A DNA stretch of 64,000 bases from the NCBI GenBank assembly GCA_035236585.1, contig CP141132.1, forward strand, positions 55,456,880 to 55,520,879, given 5' to 3'. The notes beneath the pieces were generated by a model, which saw only the letters and a program-made list of their open reading frames with translations, searched no databases and was not told the DNA's origin. Below, one piece after another: positions 50,309-60,651 of this stretch (within the stretch, counting starts at the first letter, position 1; each line of letters starts with the position of its first letter). The DNA comes from Warburgia ugandensis (lineage: Eukaryota > Streptophyta > Magnoliopsida > Canellales > Canellaceae). Position numbers and translations under genes: made by a program.

Positions 50309-52024
50309 CCATACATGTAATCCAAATCTGAAAATTAAATGCTACTACAGTGATGTTCACTTAATCTTAATCACTCCTCAATTACAAGCCAAACTCTTCT
50401 TCAATTGTTCCAACATTCTCTCATGAACAAGTATGCTTGAAATCAAAGGAGAATCCTATGAAAAACTAAGACAATAATCCAATGGAATTTAAACGACCAA
50501 AGCTGAAAAATGAAGAGGGCTTAATGAGAATAAAGATGAGATGAATGCTAAAGAAAAAGCCTAGATTCAAGATGACTTCCCTTGGCTGTCACACCAAGGA
50601 AAAACCAGACTTAAATCTTAGTTTAAAAGCAAGGAAAGCTAGAGGAAAACAAGGAAAACTAACATGAAAAGAAAGAAATTCCAGCAAAGGCTAACAAACC
50701 TTCAAAGGTGAATAAAAAAACCCAAAATCCTAGCTTGAACACTTGAGGAAGAAGTATGAACCTTGGAAGTTTGTAGTAGCACCCAAAGGCATCACAAAAC
50801 AACAAGTAAAAGAGAAAAAATGGGTTGGCAGGAAGTGGGCGTCTCCTTCCTATGGAGGAGAGGTCCTTTTCCTATGGTGAAAGAGTGGTAGTTTGCTTGG
50901 ATTTTGGGCTAGTTTTATAAGATTTTTCCTATCTTTCCTAGGGTAACCTAGTACTAAGGTATGGTGGGGATTAAAGAGGGTTAAATTGAAGGGCTAGGAT
51001 GGGGGAAAAGGATGGACACCAAATAGGAAAGTGGGGGGAAGTAGTTGGCTATCTTAAGATGGGAAGTAGGTGGGAGATGCCACCTTTTTAGGAAGTGGTG
51101 TCTTCCCCCTTCAAAAAATATTGAAGGCCTATTTTTTAGGAAAGTAGGTGGGGATAGGTTAGGAAAGATATGGGATGTGTTAGGTGTAGAAATTTGGTTG
51201 GTTGGGCAGTTTCCTAAGAGGTGGAAGGAGTGAGAGTTTTGGAAATTCATAGTGCATCTTAAGGGTGAGTTGGAAATTAAGGAAAAAGTGAGAAAACTAT
51301 TAAAATTGGTTGCTCTTATCCCATTGGTCCACAAGCCCTCTTATTTTAACGTATTTTTTCTTAATTATCTTCAAAATAACTCATAGATAACTCTCTTGAA
51401 TCTCCTCCAATCCTAGCCTTCCATTTAGCTTAGCTTGATGGCTTAGATGACTAACTTTGAAGGCTCCATTGGCTAAGCTCATGGCTGGCTTAGGAAGCTT
51501 GCTTGGCTTCAACCCTTATTTTGAGTGGCTTGTATGGTTTGACTTGAATTCCTTAGCTTGCCACCTTCTTTCATGGCTTATATGGTTAAGGTGGCTTAAG
51601 TGGCTTCCATGCAAAGGTGCTAGGAATGCATAGCTTACTTCATGATCCCACTTTGGCCATCTTTAGCTCCTTTATCCATTACTATCCACAAGATGATCTT
51701 GGCCTTAGGTTTATGTTGAAGTGATAATTTTGAGGCTTTGACTCAATCCTTTAATCTTGATCTTCAATTTCATCTCGATCGATGTCTACTATTGGATCAA
51801 CATCTTACTTCCTACAAAAAGTGGAAAACCCCAATTAAATATTACAAAAACATGATTAATCATATATTTACCTTGACCTATAAAATAAAATAAAATTTTT
51901 TTGTGTTATTAGGTAAAAAATGAGTGTGTTACAAATTTTGGTCTAAAAACTCTAATTTAACCCTATAAGTTCTAATATATGGGTGCTAATTAGGTGGTTT
52001 TGATGTAAAATTAAACACTTATTA

Positions 52025-54879
52025 GAGTGGGTCATTTATTATAGTGTATTGGATCTTTAGCTCAAATCATTAGCAAAACACTTGGATGTATTTCTGAAGA
52101 GTATGCTTGTCCATGACTGAGAAGGATGATTTTTTGTGGTCTTGAGAGTCAGACAACTTTTCACTGACTAGGTAGTGAAAGGTAAACCCTATCAACTCGG
52201 TAGAGTCAATGTTTTTGAAGTTTTAAACTAGTTAAGAAAGAAAAATGCTTGAGATTATTCTCACATGCAACATCCCTTCTCACATGCAACATCCCTTCAA
52301 TGTAACAATCGTTACATTACTGAGGATAGTTGCACAAATCACATCTCCATGATACAGTTCAGAATTGTGCTTCATGTATGTGAAGCATAAGATCAAAACA
52401 CCTTAGTCTTAAGATCACATACCTTACACTTAAATGAAGATAATCAATGTAACAACTTCAATCACATCTTGTGTTATACTGATGGTGTATAATCCTTCTT
52501 TGTTACTTTCATCAAATAACAAATAAATCACAGCTAGAACATAGACCTCAAGATATAGAGAGAAAAAAACAATTGGTCATACAATTTTAGCAGTAAGTCT
52601 AATTGTTGATGCAAAGGAATCTTGATTTTTCCTTTTGCAGAATGCCAATGGAAATTATTGACTTGTAATTCTAGTGGGTAAACATAGTATAGCCAAGGCA
52701 AACAAAAACTACCCAATTATGAGAAGAAAAGAATGAACAAAAGAGAAGGTTTCAGACTAGAAAAAGAAAACTACCCATTGCAAAGAATGCCAATGGAAAT
52801 TATTGACTTGTAATTCTAGTGGGTAAACACAGTATAGCCAAGGCAAACAAAAACTACCCAATTATGAGAAGAAAAGAATGAACAAAAGAGAAGGTTTCAG
52901 ACTAGAAAAAGAAAACTACCCATTGCAATAATCATTCACATTCCCATTTAGTTAGGATATAAGTAAAGCAATGTTCACTTGCATGATTCTAGCCATCACA
53001 TAGCACATGTATATGCATATTTATTTGCACTCATATAAACATGACTAAAACAATTTAGCTTTATGTAAGCAACTACTACCATTCAACAATCAATAGATAC
53101 ATCTTAAAGCATTCACTAGTAAACTTGCATGTATGTTTTGTTGCATCTTGTTCATGCCCATTTTTAGAAATGCATTATAAGTCATTCTTATCAAAGAGAT
53201 CAAGCATGTACTAGGACCAACTATTGATTAGTTTTGGGAGTTTTAATTAGATTAGCTAATGCTTCTAGTTTACTCTAGACCAAGTGTAACATGCCTTTTA
53301 TTTGGGTTTATATTCCCTTAGGTGTAGTATTGCTTCACGTATTTTCTTTAGCACATAATGCCTTTAGCCTAAGGGTGTAAAGCCATTTATTAGTTCTTTC
53401 ATGAAGTTACCTCTACGTCACTTTTCTTTTAGATTTGTATTGCTTAGTTGGCTAGGTCATGGTCAACATTGTTTGCATTTTAGTCATGGCCAAACACCAC
53501 CCAAATGGGGCATGTCCTAAGTGTTAAATTCTTATTTTCCTTGCAGGAATTTTTGCTCCAAGATAGCACCCCACTTCACTGAAATTTCCAAGTGTTTTAC
53601 CTTTTTGAAAGCTAGATTACTATACATTTGTAAGTGTTTTACCTTTTAAAAGAAAGAGAAACATTTTTGCAATCGAAAAAGTTTAGGAATTGAACTAGCA
53701 TCGCCACAATCATTCCAGTCACAGCCATCCATTCAAGATTAGATAATACATATCTACATGTCCATTCAGGTAAAGTCATGGTACCATTTCACTAGAAAAA
53801 TCTTAGGAAATCCTCAGTTAGCCTATACAAATACTTAACATTACCTCAATCTGACTTTCCTGTAGCTCCTAAGTTATGTAAGCTCTTATTCAAGCTAAAT
53901 CACTAGTGCACATTATAGCATAAATCACAACTCACTCTTAAGTTAAATCAAGTATTGATATCCCATTTTGAAAATCGTCATTGAAAACTTACCATTTTTC
54001 AAGCATAATTATACATTTAAAACTAGTTTTGTTTTAAAATTTGAAAACTATATATTTTTCAAACATAAATAAGTTGAAAATTGATCAATTAAACATCCAC
54101 TCTTGGATTTCAAAAACCACTATTTTCAACATGGAATGCTCATAAAAAAATTGGTAATCGCACTATAAACTTAGCACGATAAAACTATGCACAAGTATGT
54201 CTCTTCCATGAGTTAGAAAATGTCATTTATTTGGTTGGTTTTCAAATCAAAACTCTCATACAAAAGCAACTTGCAAAAACATGTTAAAACCAACTTGAGA
54301 ATACATGGATCATGTTAAAAATGTGTTTAACTCTAAGGTATGAATTTCATACTTGAAGATCATCTAAAACCATCCATAAAACATTTGGATTTTTAGATGT
54401 GTTCGAAATCAACTAAAAATCAATGCCATGCTAGCTACTAAATGATATGTATTTTCCAGGCATGCATGGTATGTCACAATGACACATAAATTAAGGAATA
54501 GTAACATGTTGTAAGAGGTCTATTGTGGAGATATGATCATGACACAACACATCAAAAGATGGAGCATGAACATTAGTGCAATGACAGTAAGGTTATCGCA
54601 TCTAAAACTAATATACTTAATTGTAATAACATGCCATAATAGAGGTTAAAACATGCTAAAAAATGATCTAAATCAAGTAGGAACAAAAGAGGTAATACAT
54701 GACATGAAAACAACTAAACTTAGTCATGCTTGAGTCATTAATTGACAGGAATAACAACATGAATTAGATATATGAAATAGTGAGTGAATCATGGCATCAA
54801 GACATTCACAGTTACAACACGAAAAACCAAGTGAAAGATGCCTAAGTGAAAAACCAAGTGATTTACAATTTCTAGCTAT
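52025..54879. other. Unassigned AT-rich region
   Basis: No credible coding frame. It contains a 20-bp tandem duplication at about 52258-52297 (TTCTCACATGCAACATCCC) and the 145-bp duplication listed separately. It could be the older DNA into which the Athila element inserted, possibly part of the CACTA relic. Confidence 0.4.
52641..52928. repeat. Tandem duplication of 145 bp, almost identical copies
   Basis: Copy 1 starts at 52641 and copy 2 at 52786 (AATGCCAATGGAAATTATTG). I see one difference (CATAGTATAG / CACAGTATAG). The unit does not occur elsewhere in the window. Confidence 0.95.
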
Positions 54880-55953
54880 ATCTAAGGTAATTCAATCTTG
54901 TTTTAGACTTATCTAAACATGGATAATAAAATCAATAGCTAGATTATCTTAAAAATCGAGATCTAGCATGAAATCACACGGATTCAGCGTAAAACCAAAA
55001 AATCAAAAGTTGGGTATTGCAGATCTCACCTCTTAAGTGTGTTTCCATGATTTTTCCTCTTTTAGATGAGCCAGATTGATCACATTTTAAGGTGAAATCC
55101 TCTGGTCTCCTCCTTCTTCCTCTTCCTCTTCCTCTCCTTCTCCTCTTCCCCTTTGCTTCTTCTCTTCTTCTCTCTTTATCTTTCTTGACCTTTTGCAATG
55201 GTCTATAACTCCAACAAGACCACACGCTCATCTTCCTCCTCACTAGTATCACGCGTCTCCTAGCATGTAGTTTCTTCCCCCTTCTCTTCCATCTTCCTCT
55301 TCCTCTCTTTCTCCTCTTCCTTCTCTTTCCTCTTCCCCTTTTCTTCTTCTCTCCCTCCCTCTTTCTCTTTGTCTGCATTTCACGATGGTTTGCAACTCCT
55401 ACAAAGATTGCACACTCATCTTCCTCCTCCTTGGCATGATGTGTCACACGGTGCTGAGTTTCTTCCCCCTTCACCTCTGTCTTCCTCTTCTTCTCTTTCT
55501 CCTCTTACCTTTTTCTTCTTCTCTCCCTCTCTCTTTCTCAATTTTGAGTAATTCCTTAATGGCAACGGGAGTGCCGATATTAAATCAGCCCCCTTCCTTA
55601 AGCTAAAAGGTATTTGTTTATTTATTTATTTCATAATTCTCTTATGAGGTGCCAATATCAAAATGTCCCCCTCCCATTAAGTAAATATTTTATTTAATTA
55701 TTTACCTTTTAATTAATTATTTATTTATTTACCAAAATGCCGTCACATTAATAAATTCATAACTTTTCTATCCAAACTCCGATTTTAGTGTTCTCCATAC
55801 CGTTGGATTCATTTTCTCAAGTAAATTCTAATTGTTTAGGTATATGGGTCAACAAAGTATTTTCTAAGGGTCAATTTTGTGGGAAATTAAAATTTTTATT
55901 AAGATAAATTTTGGGGATCATTTAAATGAAATCTAAAAATTGGGGTTGTTACA
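54880..55953 (-). mobile_element. Tekay-like LTR fragment, source family of the satellite
   Basis: The plus-strand right end reads GGGGTTGTTACA at 55953, followed directly by a polypurine tract. The matching left LTR terminus is not found, so it is truncated; the left limit is approximate. The final 310 bp (55645-55953) are collinear with the 267-bp satellite monomer: GCCAATATCAAAATGTCCCC, TTTTAATTAATTATT, CATAACTTTTC, CCGTTGGATTCATTTTCT, then GATCAT...AAAATTGGGGTTGTTACA. A CT-rich tandem repeat fills 55080-55545. Confidence 0.8.
55080..55545. repeat. CT-rich tandem repeat of about 187 bp inside the LTR
   Basis: Two full units, 55196-55382 and 55383-55545, each start with CAATGGT/CGATGGT..AACTCC..ACACGCTCATCTTCCTCC and end in a long TCTTCCTCTTC tract. 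A partial unit (CT tract only) precedes them. The minus strand reads as a Lys/Arg/Glu-rich frame only because of the purine tract. Confidence 0.85.
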
Positions 55954-55969
55954 TTCTTCCCCCCTTACT
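55954..55969 (-). other. Polypurine tract of the truncated Tekay-like element
   Basis: Minus strand AGTAAGGGGGGAAGAA directly before the LTR start TGTAACAACCCC. It shows that this LTR is the 3' LTR of an element whose body was mostly lost. Confidence 0.8.
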
Positions 55970-55979
55970 TCTTATTATC

Positions 55980-56050
55980 TTAATTCCTAAAAATTTTAGG
56001 ATGTGTCCATTGCATTTGCTCCTCAGTCTCCCATGTGGATATTGTACTGA
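55980..56050 (-). pseudogene. Last codons of a Tekay-like pol (chromodomain end)
   Basis: Minus strand STWETEEQMQWTHPKIF and two more residues before a stop (TAA at 55980-55982). The pattern TWE..E.M....P..F is the end of a chromovirus chromodomain (compare TWKPESKMREKYPEIF in the element at 1881). Only about 20 residues remain; no older frame can be followed past about 56060. Confidence 0.5.
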
Positions 56051-56309
56051 ATGACGCTGCCAAAGAACCATGACCAATGCACATACACCCACACACCCAC
56101 ATATATAAACAAACACATGAACAAGGAAATCAAAGTATTTTTTGGAATGACTCCTTATTTATCATCCTTTTACTATACATATATATAATATGAGACAAAA
56201 GAAAAAGAGATGCTAACCAAGACTCAAAATTTGATATTGGCCAAGAATATATATAAATACAATTCCAATTCACACTTAGGACCTGGTTTGCTGACAACGA
56301 AATCAATAT

Positions 56310-56615
56310 ATATATATGAAGATAGCCAAAAAAAAAATTTGAAAGTCGATGAAAAAAATATTAAAACAAAGTATTACTTTAAAACTTGTTTGAATCAAAT
56401 GACTTTAAAAGTCTCACTTAAGAAGTTGGTTAATAGAAAAATGACTTCATTAGTCTGGCATGAACAAAAATCTTATGCGGGAAAGGATTTTTAAAGTTTG
56501 TTCAAGTGACTTTAAATTTCTAAAAATTTAAAGTTGTTTTATTCTAAAGGACTTCAAAAGTGAAGACTTTTAAAGTCGTTTTGTTCCAAACGACTTTAAA
56601 AATCTCTTATATATT
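56310..56615. repeat. Second cluster of CACTA-like subterminal repeats
   Basis: Variants of GACTTTAAAAGTC and CGACTTTTAAAG recur about nine times in 300 bp, as at 25757-25985. The right end (AAATCTCTTATATATTTCAC) resembles the reverse complement of the left end (GTACTACATAGGAGACTTT) with several changes. It may be the right end of the same CACTA relic. Confidence 0.5.
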
Positions 56616-56814
56616 TCACTTCAAGTATATTTATTTTCACTTACAATGTCTTACTTAAATACAATGAAATTGATTTTTTTATGATAATCAATGTTCATTC
56701 CCGATTTCTGTACATAATAAATACAAGGATATTAAAAAAAAAATTACTTTTCAAATAAGTCTTCAATTACATACATATATATAATGTCCACACCACATTT
56801 CAAAGTTGTATATT
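56616..56814. other. Short AT-rich gap
   Basis: I see no feature in it. The Athila homology begins abruptly after it. Confidence 0.4.
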
Positions 56815-56818
56815 GAGC

Positions 56819-57560
56819 ATATTTTTTTATATGGTATAAAGGTTTCTAAAGGCATTCACAGATGACTTCTCAATATTTGGGTCACCTTTTGATAAGTGTC
56901 TGTACCACTTAAACTTAATTCTTGCAAGGTGTGAGGAAAAAAATCTAGTGTTAAACGGGGAAAAGTTCCATTTTATGGTACAAAGTGAGATAGTTTTAAG
57001 CCATATAATATCACACAAAGGGATAGAGGTAGATAAGGCTAAAGTAGATTTAATTGCCAACCTTTCTCCACCAAGGAAGGTGAAAGAAATTTGCTCCTTT
57101 TTAGGACATGCTGGCTTTTCTAGAAGATTCATCAAAGACTTCAGTAGACTTACCAAACCACCTTTGTAATTTACTGACAAAGGAGGCCACCTTTGAATTT
57201 GATGAGAACTGTAAGCAAGCATTTGAACAACTCAAGGCCAAGTTGACCTCTGCACCCATTATCCGACCACTTGATTGGAGCACACCATTAGAGATTATAT
57301 GTGATGTGTCGAATTATACCAATAGTTGTTTGGGATAGCGCATCGATAAACTCCCTCATGTGATACACTACACTAATAAAACACTAAATGATGCACCATT
57401 CAACTATTCAACCACTGAAAAATAGTTGTCATTTGTAGTGTTTGCTTTGGATAAGTTTATATCTTACTTGTAGGGTCTAAAGTTATAGTGTACTTGGATC
57501 ATGCAGCTTTAAAGTACCTCCTTTCTAAAAAGGATGCAAAACCTAAATTGATCTATTTGA
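56819..57560 (+). pseudogene. Athila reverse transcriptase (C-terminal part) and RNase H, degenerate
   Basis: Visible blocks: FTDDFSIFGSPFDKCL (catalytic MDD reads TDD but both Asp remain), NLVLNGEKFHFMVQ, HIISHKGIEVDKAKV and FLGHAGFSRRFIKDFSRL. A frameshift near 57165 is followed by KEATFEFDENCKQAFEQL and SAPIIRPLDWSTPLEIICD, the RNase H junction. Further RNase H pieces carry stops. It is cut at its 5' end. Confidence 0.85.
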
Positions 57561-58850
57561 TACTCTTACTGTAAGAGGTTGGCTTAGAAATGTGGGACAG
57601 GAAAGATTTCAAAAGTGTCATAGCAGACCACTTATCTAGATTGGTGGTAGAGCACACTAGTAATAATCTACCTATAACTAAAGCCTTTCTGGATGAACAG
57701 TTACTACACATTTCCCAGTTAAATTGGTATGGTGATATTGTCCTGATCAGGTGATAAGGAGATGCATACCAAATAGTGAGCATAATAAGATCATCTCCTT
57801 CTATCATGATCATGGATGTGGATGCCATTTTAGCTTGAGAAATATAGCAACAAAAATTTTGCAATGTGGTTTTTATTGGCTTGCCATATTTAAGGATGCA
57901 CATGCTTACTGCATAGCATATGCTAGGTGTTAACAGTCAGGAAGTCTAAGAAGGAGACACATGATGCCCTTATACCCAATCCTTGTCATAAAACCATTCG
58001 ATGTTTGGGGCATAGATTTCATGAGAACGTTTCTAAATTCTGTTGGGAATCTTTATAGCCTAATGGGAGTGGACTATGTCCAAGTGGGTGGAGGCTGTAC
58101 CATTCAAAACCAATGACCACATGGTAGTGGAAAAATTCTTAAAGGAAAATATTTTTTCATGGTTTGGTACTCCAAGAGTCATAATAAGTGATGGGGGAAA
58201 ATAATTTTGTAATAAAGTGTTTGAGAATTTAATGAAAAAGTATAGTATCAACCATAGGATAGCCACCCCATACCATCCTAAGACAGTGGCCAAGTAGAGG
58301 TCTCGAATAAGGAGATTAAGCAAATTCCAGCGAAGGCAATCAATCCAAGTAGGAAAGACTAGTCTATGCGACTTAAGGATGCTTTGTGGGCCTCTCATAC
58401 AACTAATAAAACTCCAATAGGCATGTTACCATACTGCCTAGTCTATGAAAAGGCCTGCAATTCACTGGTAGAGCTAGAACACAAGGCTTATTAGGCTATC
58501 AAGAAGTTCAATTTTGACTTAGATACCGCTAGGACCCACCAAAAACTCCAACTCAATGAGCTAGAAGAATTGAGGAAAGATGCATATGACTTTACACGTA
58601 TATACAAAGATCTAAACAAATTTTAAGAAATCCTTTACATCTAGCCAAAAGGTCTCGCTATATAACTCACAATTGCATTTTTTTCTAGGAAAACTAAGAT
58701 CTCAATGGACTAGACCTTACATCGTACGCACAATATATCCTCATGGGGTCATCAAGATTGAAAAGGATGGTGAGATCCAAAAAAATAAATGGTCAAAGGT
58801 TAAAACCTTACCTAGAATTGCCTCACCCAAAAATTGAAGAGACACTTTTA
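57561..58850 (+). pseudogene. Athila integrase, heavily degenerate
   Basis: Pieces of the integrase in several frames: MSKWVEAVPFKTNDHMVV and VIISDGGK (58080-58200), then ENLMKKYSINHRIATPYHP. The last part (GVIKIEKDG near 58755) equals the integrase C-terminus of the 40-kb copy. Stops and frameshifts are many. Confidence 0.8.
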
Positions 58851-60651
58851 AAGACACCTCATTGTCATGACCCACCTAAGGCTTTTCCAGAAACCCTTGC
58901 ACTCATCATTACGTTTAGTTAAAGACGTCAAACTTAGTGCTACATGGGAGGCAACCTAGCTATTTTATAAAAACCAATTTTATACATCTTTCCATGTTCC
59001 ATATAGAGTCCTATGCTTTTAAATATTGGGGATAATGTTTCATTCAGGTTGGGGGGTGTAGGTATACATAAAGCTTTTGGATTTTTCTGAATGTTTTGAA
59101 GAAAAAAATAGTTTTCTTTTGGGGTATAGTTCCCTTAATGTGATGATAACTGAATTTTCTAAATTTAATAATTCTATTATTTTCACTCTTAATGGAAGTG
59201 TGTATGGCCAGTTTTTCATATCACTCACATCTCGAATCATTTTATGAAGGTTAATTCTTGAAAAATATTTACACAAAGCACATAGTCAAGACTAATAGAA
59301 AGGTATGACTTAGAGACCATGAGGAAAATCAATGGAGACCTATAACCCAATGGGCGTTAGAGACTATTTTCTTTCAAGAGAGTTATAAGTAATTCCATAG
59401 TTTCTTTAGTGTGCATATTCTAATGTGATAATGTTATCCTTGTTTTAATTAACTATCAAGTATAAATAGGAGTAATAAGCTCTTTTTTTCAAAAAGTTTA
59501 TTGAATCTGATAGGTTTTAGAAAACCATGAGAATGACATAGGCCATCCTTGTTTAGCCTAATGACATAAAACCTACCCTATATAGTATACTACCAGTTAA
59601 CACCATAGCCTATTATTGAGCCTTTTCTTCCTTAACCCCAATTACCTTAACCTAGAATAAGCCAAAAAACAAAAAAAAACCATTACCCACTTTCAAAATA
59701 AGTAGAGTTAGTAGAAAAAGCACAAAAAGGACAAAAAGTTAAAGAAGTGAAAACAAAAGTATTTCTCTCAAAGCAATCAAAAGAGGGGGGGGGGGAAATC
59801 CAAAAGAAAGAGATATCAAACAAAGATGAGTAGAATTGAAAGAAAAGGCAAGAGTATGAAAAAAAAATTCACTTTAGCATAGTGAAGGATCAATTGTCCA
59901 ACAAGAAAAAAGAATACCTCTACTCAATTTTGAACCTTTGAAATCCTTATACCCTTCTTTTCTGAACCTGTCCTAACCTTACGTTTCATCCTAAAAAACC
60001 TATGGATCGTTGGTGGAACATAACCTCAAAGAGGATATAAAAAGAACGAATTAAGGTAAAAGATCCCTACTATTCTTGCTAATAACATCCACTCTTAAGG
60101 ATCATTTTCTTTTGCCTCATTAGCACTTTAAAAGTTTATGTGAACCATTAGCTTGTTCAATCTAGTCACTTAATGAGAGAAACATGTTCAACCCTTTATC
60201 TAAGAGCTTCATTTCTAAGAGTATACCTGAGAGGATTTCAAGTCAAAATATATTTCCAATAGCATTTAAGCATATCAAATTAGAAGTTATGACTTATGTG
60301 GCTGTACACACACATGCACCCCAAGAAATAACTAGAATAAGATGTCTTTAATGTGTGTATAATTTGTAGAATTATCAATCCTCTCCAATAACTGGTGAAA
60401 AAAGTAGGAGGGTGATAATGAATGAGGGTTCTTTGTGATAGAATAAGGGACTTAGCCTGATGGAATTCTGTGGATATATTCACTGCAAACCCTCATAAGG
60501 CATAACTTGTCCACTATGGGCAACCTAGGGATTTACGGGCTTGTTACATATGCTAAATACAGTAGTGAGTACCTATGAAAATGAAAACCATTTTGGTTTT
60601 AATTTTTTTCACATGCTTTGCTCGGGACTAACAAAATGCTGGTTAATTTTG
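58851..60651 (+). other. Non-coding tail of the second Athila copy
   Basis: It matches the reverse complement of 38259-40077 (for example TTGAACCTTTGAAATCCTTA at about 59931). It includes a G run near 59785, at the place of a longer G run in the other copy. No env-like frame. Confidence 0.7.

Larger units (their letters stand above)
47626..50313 (+). repeat. 5-bp target site duplication CCATA around the second solo LTR
   Basis: CCATA at 47626-47630 and at 50309-50313. The sister LTR has one copy (near 31636) between AACATT and CATGTAATCC. Confidence 0.95.
30684..52024 (-). mobile_element. Athila-like Ty3/gypsy retrotransposon carrying two nested solo LTRs
   Basis: LTRs are at 30684-38247 (3') and 46660-52024 (5'). 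After removal of the nested inserts they are 2,691 and 2,682 bp long. Internal signals in minus order are a decayed Asp-tRNA primer site (46653-46635), gag (45408), protease with DLGAS, reverse transcriptase, RNase H, integrase, a 1.8-kb non-coding tail and a polypurine tract (38257-38248). Flanks GAGTA and GAGTG look like a target duplication with one change. Own length is about 13.8 kb. The gag, DLGAS protease and FMEDFSV/GIEVNKAKV-type reverse transcriptase are of the Athila lineage. No env-like frame is seen between integrase and polypurine tract. All genes are broken. Confidence 0.9.
46660..52024 (-). mobile_element. 5' LTR of the Athila element, split by a solo LTR
   Basis: The parts 46660-47630 and 50314-52024 match the 3' LTR along their length, often in long identical stretches. 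The right end reads AACACTTATTA, with one change from the ATCA end of the sister LTR. The 5-bp flank after it is GAGTG. Confidence 0.9.

Noticed and set aside
54974-55474. 166-codon Lys/Arg/Glu-rich frame on the minus strand
   Set aside because: It comes from the CT-rich tandem repeat; a purine tract gives such a frame by composition alone.
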